NCBI GenBank assembly: GCA_019115685.1
Contig: DXDC01000010.1
Location: 1-7,157 of the forward strand
Reading direction: 5' to 3'
Length of the DNA stretch: 7,157 nucleotides
Origin: Candidatus Agrococcus pullicola
GTDB lineage: Bacteria > Actinomycetota > Actinomycetes > Actinomycetales > Microbacteriaceae
The number at the start of each line of letters is the position of its first letter. The first letter of the stretch is position 1. The translations under genes were made by a program, and so were the position numbers. This document shows positions 1 to 4,920 of this stretch, piece after piece. The notes under the pieces were generated by a model. It ran no database searches and had not been told where the DNA came from. It worked only from the letters and a program-made list of their open reading frames with translations.

Positions 1-251
1 TTCCCGTCCGTTCCTTCCGCATCCGAATCACGAACCGAGCCGTCCCACGTGCGGTCGCCCTTTTGTCCGGAGATCTCGTCCTCGAAGTATCGGACGTCGA
101 CGGCGTACGTGTGCGCACCATCCCGTTCCTGCAGATCGATGAAGAAGATCGATCTGCCGAACAACTGATACCAACGGAATTTCGGTAGCGCGCTGCCGTT
201 ACCCGGCTTGATCTTGCCGAGCTGACGTTTTTGCCTCCAGCGCTTGAACAT
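1..251 (-). CDS. Unrecognised protein, N-terminal part (runs off left edge)
   Basis: Reading leftward from an ATG at 251-249, the frame stays open for 83 codons to the window edge, so only the N-terminus is visible. It starts with a very basic stretch (MFKRWRQKRQLGKIKPG), followed by an aromatic patch (FRWYQLFGRSIFFIDL, residues about 27-42). A polar segment rich in Asp, Glu and Arg comes next (YAVDVRYFEDEISGQKGDR). The start is supported by a strong Shine-Dalgarno GGGAGGA at 260-254, although the gap from GGAGG to the ATG is only 3 bases, shorter than usual. No catalytic motif is visible. It vaguely recalls the N-terminus of actinobacterial membrane proteins of unknown function that carry TM segments further on, but that is from memory and cannot be tested here. 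It follows the lipid kinase on the same strand with a 176-bp gap, so it may have its own promoter. Confidence 0.72.
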   Translation of the reverse strand, partial: MFKRWRQKRQLGKIKPGNGSALPKFRWYQLFGRSIFFIDLQERDGAHTYAVDVRYFEDEISGQKGDRTWDGSVRDSDAEGTDG

Positions 252-253
252 AT

Positions 254-260
254 TCCTCCC
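254..260 (-). promoter_or_regulatory. Ribosome binding site of the left-edge gene
   Basis: GGGAGGA on the minus strand lies 2 bases before the ATG at 251-249. It is a strong anti-16S match and fixes the start of an otherwise unrecognised gene. The spacing is short. Confidence 0.6.
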
Positions 261-303
261 GGTGCGGCCCTCTGTCGAATCTCATTCCAGCAGTTGTTCT
301 CCT

Positions 304-342
304 CGAAGCGTAGTGACGCTGCGTCACGTCCGCACCGCTTCG
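304..342. repeat. Nested inverted repeats between the lipid kinase and the left-edge gene
   Basis: An inner 15-base palindrome GTGACGC-T-GCGTCAC (313-327) is flanked by a second inverted pair, CGAAGCG (304-310) and CGCTTCG (336-342). On the minus strand it lies after the lipid kinase stop and about 60 bases before the start of the left-edge gene. It could therefore be a protein-binding operator for that gene or part of the kinase's transcript end. There is no T-run after it in the minus direction, which argues against a classic intrinsic terminator. The rest of the 252-427 gap shows nothing I can name. Confidence 0.45.
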
Positions 343-427
343 ACAACATTCTCGGAACACAGGCGCTCGACTGCAAAGCTAGCAAGCCCAGAGCCGCTGC
401 TGTATCGATCGAAAGAGGTATCTCCCC

Positions 428-1333
428 TCAGCGAAGCACTCGCAGCAGGCCGGGGCACACCTCCACTTCGATCGGGAGTGCGCCGATCTTCTCACCGTCG
501 GCGAACGCGTCGACAGACTCACTCGACCACAGCCTGACGCGCTGCGCATCCTGCACGTGCACGTCTCGTTCGCCCGTGTGCCGACCCCTCAGCGCTTTCG
601 TCAGCAAACGATAGAACCGGATCCGAGTGAGCGGATCGGCCCAGACCGTCGTGAGTTTGCCATCGAAGACATCCGCCTCAGGGGCTATTCGTATTCCGCC
701 GCCGAAGTGCTGATGATTGGCGATCGCGAAGATCAGCGTTGACAGCTCAAACGGCTCGTCGTCATCGAATGCGATCTCGAACGTGCGGTGGTGCGGGTTC
801 GTGAGTGTCAGGGCAATCGCAGCTTCATAGCGAACGCGCGACGGGACTCGCTGCAAGTCGAACGACCGACGATTCACGTCAGCGTCGAATCCTACCGAGA
901 CGATGCCGGCGGCGTACCTGACGCCCGCGCTGTGTCGGATGCGGAGAGCATCCACCTGGATCGGGTCGCGAGTCAAAGCCTCCGGTAATCCCGCAATTGC
1001 AGCGTCGAGCGATTCGAGACCGAGCGTCTTGGCGAAGTCATTGCCGCTGCCACTGGGAACAATCGCGAAAGGCACTTCGTGCTCTGCAACGACATTCACC
1101 GCCAGGTGCACCATGCCGTCCCCTCCGACGACCACTAGCGCGTCGGTGTCGCTGCAGGCATCCCGAACGTCGGCAAGCAGATGCTCCCACGACGTGCGTT
1201 CGAAGAAGTGCACTTCGTGTCCGGCCTCGACGAGCTTCGCGGCTGCCTCCGCTCCTGCCGTCTTCGCACGGCCGAACCGCGCATGGGGATTCGCGGCTAC
1301 GACGACGTGCATATGCACAGCGTACGGGGCCAC
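428..1333 (-). CDS. Diacylglycerol kinase family lipid kinase (YegS/DgkB-like)
   Basis: This 301-residue protein has the family's typical length. Such kinases use a nucleotide triphosphate to phosphorylate diacylglycerol or related lipids (including sphingoid or polyprenyl-type lipids in some members) at the inner face of the membrane. Visible motifs, in order: the N-terminal strand VVVAANPHARFG (10-21), the nucleotide-binding GGDGM (70-74), PSGSGNDFA (93-101), the C-terminal-domain signature GGGIRIAPEADVFDG (211-225), and DGE (279-281). The usual GGDGT is GGDGM here, a variant I recall from actinobacteria. The frame stays open upstream to 1789, but family homology begins only near residue 9. 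I chose GTG 1333 because AGGAG (1345-1341) sits 7 bases before it. ATG 1312 (294 aa) lacks a Shine-Dalgarno, and ATG 1351 has GGAG directly adjacent. The gene is divergent from the sensor kinase operon and shares a promoter-region 12-mer with it. The exact lipid substrate cannot be read from the sequence. Confidence 0.93.
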   Translation of the reverse strand: MAPYAVHMHVVVAANPHARFGRAKTAGAEAAAKLVEAGHEVHFFERTSWEHLLADVRDACSDTDALVVVGGDGMVHLAVNVVAEHEVPFAIVPSGSGNDFAKTLGLESLDAAIAGLPEALTRDPIQVDALRIRHSAGVRYAAGIVSVGFDADVNRRSFDLQRVPSRVRYEAAIALTLTNPHHRTFEIAFDDDEPFELSTLIFAIANHQHFGGGIRIAPEADVFDGKLTTVWADPLTRIRFYRLLTKALRGRHTGERDVHVQDAQRVRLWSSESVDAFADGEKIGALPIEVEVCPGLLRVLR

Positions 1334-1340
1334 GGCAGGG

Positions 1341-1345
1341 CTCCT
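1341..1345 (-). promoter_or_regulatory. Ribosome binding site deciding the lipid kinase start
   Basis: AGGAG on the minus strand is followed by 7 bases and then GTG at 1333-1331. It is the only well-spaced Shine-Dalgarno among the candidate starts of the lipid kinase. Confidence 0.5.
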
Positions 1346-1419
1346 GTGCATCTCCGAGAGGCCGCTCGGCGTAAACGGGCTCGCGCCGCCACGAGTCGCG
1401 AAAACGGCGCAGTCCCCGT

Positions 1420-1438
1420 TCATCACCCGAACCCGGCA
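1420..1438 (-). promoter_or_regulatory. Candidate response-regulator site upstream of the lipid kinase
   Basis: The minus strand reads TTCGGGTGATGA at 1431-1420. The same 12-mer occurs on the plus strand at 1646-1657 in front of the sensor kinase. Its core TTCGGGTGA also occurs at 3577-3585 in front of the ten-TM gene. Here the 16-base segment 1423-1438 (TCACCCGAACCCGGCA) keeps one perfect half of the inverted repeat and a decayed second half. It lies about 90 bases upstream of the lipid kinase start. Binding by the neighbouring regulator is inferred. Confidence 0.45.
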
Positions 1439-1491
1439 AACCTCATCGCTTGTCGAACGCAACGCCGCTTCACAGCGCGGATGCTCGCCGA

Positions 1492-1636
1492 GCGCATTCC
1501 GCCGCTCCAAACGCACACGCACCGCCAATCCCTGCCCAGCACCGAATCGCTCCACAGGAGCGCCTTGCGCAAATGCCGCCCCAAACGCACACGCACGGCC
1601 AATCCCTGCCCTGCACCGAATCGCTCCACAGGAGCG
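1492..1636. repeat. Imperfect direct duplication, two copies of about 70 bp
   Basis: Copy 1 runs from about 1492 to 1562 and copy 2 from about 1567 to 1636. The core 56 bases (1507-1562 and 1581-1636, offset 74) differ at only two positions. The left flanks (GCGCATTCCGCCGCT and GCGCAAATGCCGCC) are also recognisably related, with a small indel. Each copy ends in the palindrome CGCTCC-ACA-GGAGCG (1548-1562 and 1622-1636). I see no convincing third copy, no terminal features of an insertion sequence and no coding capacity. A local tandem duplication of a promoter-region segment is the simplest reading. Confidence 0.85.
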
Positions 1637-1641
1637 ATTCG
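1617..1641. repeat. Perfect 11-bp-arm hairpin with ACA loop
   Basis: CGAATCGCTCC (1617-1627), loop ACA, then GGAGCGATTCG (1631-1641). It extends the 6-bp palindrome shared by both duplicated copies by five further base pairs, found only in copy 2. On the plus strand it is followed by CCTTTTCGGG, which looks terminator-like, but no plus-strand gene lies upstream. It ends at the edge of the candidate regulator site 1639-1654 in front of the sensor kinase. It may insulate the divergent promoters or be a protein-binding palindrome; the sequence does not decide. Confidence 0.6.
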
Positions 1642-1657
1642 CCTTTTCGGGTGATGA
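1639..1657 (+). promoter_or_regulatory. Candidate response-regulator site upstream of the sensor kinase
   Basis: TTCGGGTGATGA at 1646-1657 matches the lipid-kinase-side sequence over all 12 bases. Taken as a 16-base site (1639-1654, TCGCCTTTTCGGGTGA), it agrees with the perfect inverted repeat at 3570-3585 at 13 of 16 positions. Its centre lies about 42 bases upstream of ATG 1689, the usual position for an activator overlapping the -35 region if transcription begins at the ATG. Autoregulation by the response regulator is inferred. Confidence 0.45.
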
Positions 1658-1660
1658 TTT

Positions 1661-1678
1661 TTGCCGGCGACACGGCAA
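1661..1678. repeat. Short inverted repeat TTGCCG-N6-CGGCAA
   Basis: The perfect 6-bp arms (1661-1666 and 1673-1678) have a 6-base spacer and overlap the possible -10 element of the sensor kinase. TTTGCCGG at 1660-1667 also appears on the minus strand at 1440-1433, beside the other copy of the 12-mer, so both divergent promoters share two short blocks. It may be a second operator, or chance. Confidence 0.35.
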
Positions 1679-1682
1679 TACT
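1677..1682 (+). promoter_or_regulatory. Possible -10 element for a leaderless sensor kinase transcript
   Basis: AATACT matches TATAAT at 4 of 6 positions, including the A at position 2 and the final T. It occupies exactly -12 to -7 if transcription starts at the A of ATG 1689. No Shine-Dalgarno precedes that ATG, which fits the leaderless transcripts common in actinobacteria. No good -35 hexamer is visible 17 bases upstream, which would fit activator dependence. Confidence 0.35.
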
Positions 1683-1688
1683 GAACCC

Positions 1689-2873
1689 ATGGTCGCAAAG
1701 GAACAGCACGCTGCACGAGCCCCCGGAAGCGTAATCAGCAGCATCCTCGTCGCCGCCTCCCTCATCGCCGTGATCGCGTTTCCGCTCACGCTCGTAACGC
1801 TCCATCAGGCGTCTCCCGACCCCTTGGGCAGTCGGACAAGCATCCTGGTGATCGCCCTCACCGCGCTCCTGCACTGCACAAGCTTCCTCGCGTACCGATT
1901 GCCGCGCATCGCGTTCGCAATCGGGTCGGCACTGATGCTCACCCTTGCGTTCATCCAGGTTCAAGGCGTCGGCAGCTCGGCCATGCTGCCGTCCTCGATC
2001 GCCTATCTCGTGCTCGTGTGGGCTCTCGCTAATGGCGATGACAAGCTGACATCACGAGGAGCGTTGGCCGTCGGTATTGCCGGGGCCGGAGTCATCACCT
2101 TCGCCGAGATCGCTCGAGGCACAGCGGGTGACCCCCTGCTGTGGCTGGTGCAGGCCGGCACCCTCGTCGTCGGCGTCGTCGCTGCCTGGGCCCTGGGATC
2201 GCTGGCTAAGCAGCGACGGATCAGCGCTGAGCAACTGCGACACGAACAGACACGAATCGCACTCGCCCGAGAGCGAAGCCGCATCGGGCGTGATCTGCAC
2301 GACGTCGTATCGCATTCGCTGACCGTCATGATCGCGCAGGCCGAAGCCGCGCGAGTGCTCACGAAGCGGGATGAAGCCGATGCAGCGCTGGAGAGAGTGG
2401 CGGAAACGGGCAGATCCGCTATGCAGGGGCTGCGCGGCATGCTGCGCGTCCTCGACCGCGCCGAATTCGAGCCGCTGGACCCGACACCGGGCATCGCGGG
2501 CCTGCCCGGGCTGATCGAAGGTGCGGGCAGCAGCGAGCACACGATCCGCTTCCGAACAGTTGGTCGTGAACGTCCTGTCTCACCCGACGCGAGCGTCGCC
2601 GCTTTTCGACTGGTGCAGGAGGCCATCACCAATGCGATACGACACAATGCTCCTCCCATCGAGATCACGGTCGAAGTGCACTGGACGGAAAGAAGCGTCG
2701 AGGTGACGGTTGCGGACAACGGGGGCCAAGGGCATCACGAGCCCAGCGAGGGGACGGGTACAGGTCTAATCGGGATGCGCGAGCGCGTCGAAGGAGCCAA
2801 TGGCGAACTGGAAATATTCCGGGGCGAGGGGTGGCGCATCCGCGCAGTGCTACCGGCGGAGAGAGTGTCATGA
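1689..2873 (+). CDS. Two-component sensor histidine kinase, NarL/DesK type
   Basis: This 394-residue integral membrane kinase autophosphorylates a His and passes the phosphate to the regulator encoded next. About six TM segments (near residues 15-38, 51-69, 74-92, 101-115, 123-141 and 150-172) make up an N-terminal half with almost no extracytoplasmic loop. Sensing within the membrane or by a partner is therefore likely. A linker leads to the HisKA_3 dimerisation domain with the phospho-acceptor in RDLHDVVSHSL (H204). The HATPase_c domain follows: N box QEAITNAIRHN (N315), G1 box DNGG (343-346), and G2 GTGLIGMRERV (357-367). The frame is open far upstream, but the upstream translation is low-complexity and overlaps non-coding repeats. 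ATG 1689 is the sensible start and lacks a Shine-Dalgarno. The stop overlaps the regulator's ATG by 4 bp, so the two are translationally coupled. The signal is unknown. Confidence 0.95.
   Translation: MVAKEQHAARAPGSVISSILVAASLIAVIAFPLTLVTLHQASPDPLGSRTSILVIALTALLHCTSFLAYRLPRIAFAIGSALMLTLAFIQVQGVGSSAMLPSSIAYLVLVWALANGDDKLTSRGALAVGIAGAGVITFAEIARGTAGDPLLWLVQAGTLVVGVVAAWALGSLAKQRRISAEQLRHEQTRIALARERSRIGRDLHDVVSHSLTVMIAQAEAARVLTKRDEADAALERVAETGRSAMQGLRGMLRVLDRAEFEPLDPTPGIAGLPGLIEGAGSSEHTIRFRTVGRERPVSPDASVAAFRLVQEAITNAIRHNAPPIEITVEVHWTERSVEVTVADNGGQGHHEPSEGTGTGLIGMRERVEGANGELEIFRGEGWRIRAVLPAERVS
2858..2863 (+). promoter_or_regulatory. Ribosome binding site of the response regulator
   Basis: GGAGAG lies inside the end of the sensor kinase gene, 6 bases before ATG 2870. 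It selects this start over the upstream in-frame ATG at 2831. Confidence 0.6.
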
Positions 2874-3550
2874 CCGAACGCGAGACTGTGTCCGTCCTTC
2901 TCGCCGACGACCAGGAACTGCTTCGAGACGCTCTCGCCACGGTGCTCGAGGCGGACGCACGGCTCAACGTCGTTGGCGCCGTCGCTGACGGCAGGGAGGC
3001 GATCGACTACGTGCGCGGACACCGTGTCGACGTGGTGCTCATGGACATCCGGATGCCCGGCACCGACGGCATCGCCGCGACCGCTGAGGTCCTCCGGTTT
3101 CGTCCGACGACTCGTGTGCTCATCCTGACCACCTTCGATCTCGATCAATATGTCTTCGCCGCGATACGAGCTGGTGCGAGCGGCTTCCTGACGAAGGACA
3201 CCCGGCCCGCGGAACTGGCGGACGCGATCTGCCGCGTTGCCGACGGCGACGCAGCCGTGTCACCGCGTGCCGCGTCATCCCTCCTGCAGCACGTCCGTCA
3301 GCAAGTGATGCCAGAAGGAGACCCGCTTTCGAAGCTGTCACCCCGCGAGCGCGAGGTCTTCGATCTGCTCGCTCGCGGAGCGTCGAACTCGGCGATCGGA
3401 AGAGAACTGTTCCTGAGCGAGAACACCATCAAGACGCACGTCAAAGCGGTTCTCGCCCGCCTTGGCCTGCCCGATCGAATTCAGGTCGTTATCTGGGCAT
3501 ACGAGAACGGCCTCATCCGCCCCGGAGACCATCGGGGCGCGGGCGGCTAG
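2870..3550 (+). CDS. LuxR/NarL-family response regulator
   Basis: This 226-residue DNA-binding regulator has the standard family length. The receiver domain (about 7-122) has the acidic pair D13-D14, the phospho-acceptor D59 in VVLMDIRMPGTDG, the switch T87 (LILTT) and the conserved K109 (FLTKD). A short linker leads to a GerE-type helix-turn-helix (about 154-217) with the hallmark LSPREREVFDLLARG, IGRELFLSENTIKTHV and LARLGL segments. All catalytic residues are present, so it should be phosphorylated by the kinase encoded immediately upstream, with which it shares an ATGA overlap. Members of this family bind short inverted repeats as dimers. The TCACCCG-TT-CGGGTGA repeat 20 bases after its stop, and relatives of it in two other promoter regions, are the best candidate targets (inference). 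The targets cannot be read from the protein itself. Confidence 0.96.
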   Translation: MTERETVSVLLADDQELLRDALATVLEADARLNVVGAVADGREAIDYVRGHRVDVVLMDIRMPGTDGIAATAEVLRFRPTTRVLILTTFDLDQYVFAAIRAGASGFLTKDTRPAELADAICRVADGDAAVSPRAASSLLQHVRQQVMPEGDPLSKLSPREREVFDLLARGASNSAIGRELFLSENTIKTHVKAVLARLGLPDRIQVVIWAYENGLIRPGDHRGAGG

Positions 3551-3569
3551 TCGGTATCCGTTACGAAGG

Positions 3570-3585
3570 TCACCCGTTCGGGTGA
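3570..3585. promoter_or_regulatory. Perfect inverted repeat, candidate operator of the ten-TM gene
   Basis: TCACCCG-TT-CGGGTGA has 7-bp arms. It sits between the regulator stop (3550) and the ten-TM gene start (3644), 58 bases before the latter. The right half with its two spacer bases, TTCGGGTGA, recurs in front of the sensor kinase and the lipid kinase. No T-run follows, and a 2-base loop is too tight for a good RNA hairpin unless the two inner pairs open, so an operator is more likely than a terminator. Confidence 0.5.
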
Positions 3586-3643
3586 GCGCGAACCGCTCTG
3601 CGGGGCGAAGCCGGAGGCACTGCTGCGGCGGGACCGTAGAACC

Positions 3644-4774
3644 ATGACTTCGCAACACATTTCCATTCCCACGACACGGCTCTCCCCCACCGGGATTCGA
3701 CGGCTTCTCAGTGCCGGCACCGCGCTGGGCGTCGTCGTTCTCGCGAGCGCACTCGTCTGGCTTCTCGCCCCCTCGCTGGGGCCGTACGAGACACTGCTGG
3801 TTCCTGCCCATCATCTCGTTGAGGATGGCCAAACGGGGAGTCGAGTGCTGGCCGCTGCACAGGCAGCCCTGGGAGTAATGACGACCACCGCCGGGCTGTT
3901 GGCGCTGTACGGGAGGCCGCCAGCCGCTCTCATCGGCTGGATCGGCCTGGCAGCCGGCGTGGCCATGGGTCTGGGGTTCGTCGGCTTCAACGGGCTTGCG
4001 GCGGCCGGGTACACGCTGGCGCTGGCGCTGCCCGTCACGCTGATCACGACCGTGGTGGTGCTGGCCGTAAAACGCCCTGGCATCGGCATCCCGATCGCTC
4101 TCGCAACGATCGGTGGCATCACGTATGCGCTGTTCGGTCCACTCTCGGTCGTTCGCTTCTACGGCCTTGTCCTGGAACAAGCTGCCGTCGACGTGCCGAA
4201 GTTCACTGCGCCTCTGGTCTTCATTCTCTTCGCGGGTATCTGGGCACTGCTTGGCGCACAGCTGCTGCGCCGTCGCGATGGTGCGCTCGGTCGATTCGTG
4301 CTGCGATACCGAGTGCCCATCACGATTGCGTCGTCAGTCTGCGCGTTACCCTACGTCATCGCGAGAATCAGCTGGCTGACGCCGTGGCCACTGTTCGGCG
4401 GGGATGCGACGGAAAGCCCGGAAGCTCTCGCCACCGGGCTGATGCTCGGAGCCGCGATGCTCACCGGCGCGATCTTGAACATCGGGCTCGTCCTCCCCTG
4501 GGGCGAGACGTTCCCGCGCTGGTTCCCTCGTATCGGAGGCCGATCGGTGCCGGAGGCGCTGGCGGTCGTGCCCGCCGCGATCGTCGCCGCGCTGTTCACC
4601 GCGGCAGGCTTCGAATCGATACTGGCACTCTTCGCTGATGTCGGTGGGATGCCGGTCGACCAGCTGCTTCTCATCCTTGTACTTCCGTTCTGGTTGTGGG
4701 GCCCGCTTCTCGGAGCCGCGACGTGGGGCTACGCACAGCATCGGGTGCTGACCGCCGCGAGCGGGGCGTCGTAG
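3644..4774 (+). CDS. Ten-TM integral membrane protein of unknown function
   Basis: This 376-residue protein has about ten predicted TM helices, near residues 21-43, 67-89, 95-112, 116-142, 147-164, 187-208, 224-241, 263-285, 303-330 and 338-361. I do not recognise a named family. Segments that look constrained are RISWLTPWPLFGG (241-253), before a long loop, and LPWGETFPRWFPRIGGR (284-300), both rich in Trp, Pro and Arg at membrane boundaries. There are no ATP-binding, redox or protease motifs and no charged residues in the helices that would mark a classic transporter motif. It lies 93 bp after the response regulator with a candidate operator between them, so it is probably a target or partner of the two-component system. 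The start lacks a convincing Shine-Dalgarno: the nearest GGAGG, at 3613-3617, is far from ATG 3644. Permease-like export, signal sensing with the kinase, or an enzyme acting on lipids all remain possible. Confidence 0.88.
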   Translation: MTSQHISIPTTRLSPTGIRRLLSAGTALGVVVLASALVWLLAPSLGPYETLLVPAHHLVEDGQTGSRVLAAAQAALGVMTTTAGLLALYGRPPAALIGWIGLAAGVAMGLGFVGFNGLAAAGYTLALALPVTLITTVVVLAVKRPGIGIPIALATIGGITYALFGPLSVVRFYGLVLEQAAVDVPKFTAPLVFILFAGIWALLGAQLLRRRDGALGRFVLRYRVPITIASSVCALPYVIARISWLTPWPLFGGDATESPEALATGLMLGAAMLTGAILNIGLVLPWGETFPRWFPRIGGRSVPEALAVVPAAIVAALFTAAGFESILALFADVGGMPVDQLLLILVLPFWLWGPLLGAATWGYAQHRVLTAASGAS

Positions 4775-4909
4775 CCGGGTCGTTCGCCTCCGGAGCACGA
4801 ACTGTGCCCACCCCGCGGTCAACTTATGAGACGGCCCTCATCTGGGTCTCCTTGCAGCCTCACGACCAAAGTGTTGAGTAGGTGACAGATCGAACACCAC
4901 AACAACACC

Positions 4910-4916
4910 GGGAGGA
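4910..4916 (+). promoter_or_regulatory. Ribosome binding site of the SPD-repeat protein
   Basis: GGGAGGA with 5 bases between GGAGG and ATG 4921 is the best Shine-Dalgarno in the window. It decides against the in-frame GTG at 4882. The rest of the 4775-4920 gap holds only weak 5-bp inverted repeats and no promoter I can assign with confidence. Confidence 0.75.
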
Positions 4917-4920
4917 TCTC

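Larger units (their letters stand above)
1334..1688. other. Divergent non-coding region between lipid kinase and sensor kinase
   Basis: This 355-bp stretch lies between divergent genes and contains no convincing gene. Frames read through it on both strands, but they are low-complexity (Arg, Ala, His, Pro rich), and the internal 74/75-base repeat period would change frame between copies. It holds a 12-base sequence facing each gene (1420-1431 minus, 1646-1657 plus), an imperfect direct duplication (1492-1636), a strong hairpin (1617-1641), an inverted repeat (1661-1678) and a possible -10 box (1677-1682). I see no clear -35/-10 pair for the lipid kinase. Confidence 0.7.

Noticed and set aside
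313..327. CRP/GlxR-type binding site
   Set aside because: GTGA and TCAC are separated by 7 bases rather than the 6 of the known consensus, so the spacing is wrong; kept only as an unassigned palindrome.
1492..1636. CRISPR-like array
   Set aside because: Only two copies, long repeat units with almost no spacer between them, and no cas genes in the window.
903..1688. Upstream in-frame extension of the sensor kinase reading frame on the plus strand
   Set aside because: It is antisense to the well-supported lipid kinase, its translation is low-complexity without family similarity, and it crosses the duplicated non-coding repeats. High GC commonly leaves such frames open.
1352..1789. Upstream extension of the lipid kinase frame on the minus strand to 1789
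   Set aside because: The extra 150 residues would cross the divergent sensor kinase start and the 74/75-base repeats, and the family homology begins only after 1312.
2580..2587. Fourth copy of the regulator half-site (TCACCCGA)
   Set aside because: Only 8 of 9 bases match and it lies inside the sensor kinase coding sequence (Ser-Pro-Asp codons); probably chance.
3338..4180. 280-codon minus-strand open frame
   Set aside because: It lies antisense to the response regulator end and the ten-TM gene, has a polar Arg/Gly/Gln-rich composition typical of shadow frames, and shows no ribosome site or motif.
4782..4802. Terminator after the ten-TM gene (GTTCG ... CGAAC with inner CTCCGGAG)
   Set aside because: The inner palindrome cannot pair fully because it leaves no loop, the outer arms are only 5 bp, and there is no T-run; too weak to annotate.
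4852..4883. Promoter of the SPD-repeat gene (TTGCAG as -35 with TGAGTA or TAGGTG as -10)
   Set aside because: The -10 candidates match the consensus poorly at every reasonable spacing; no confident call is possible.
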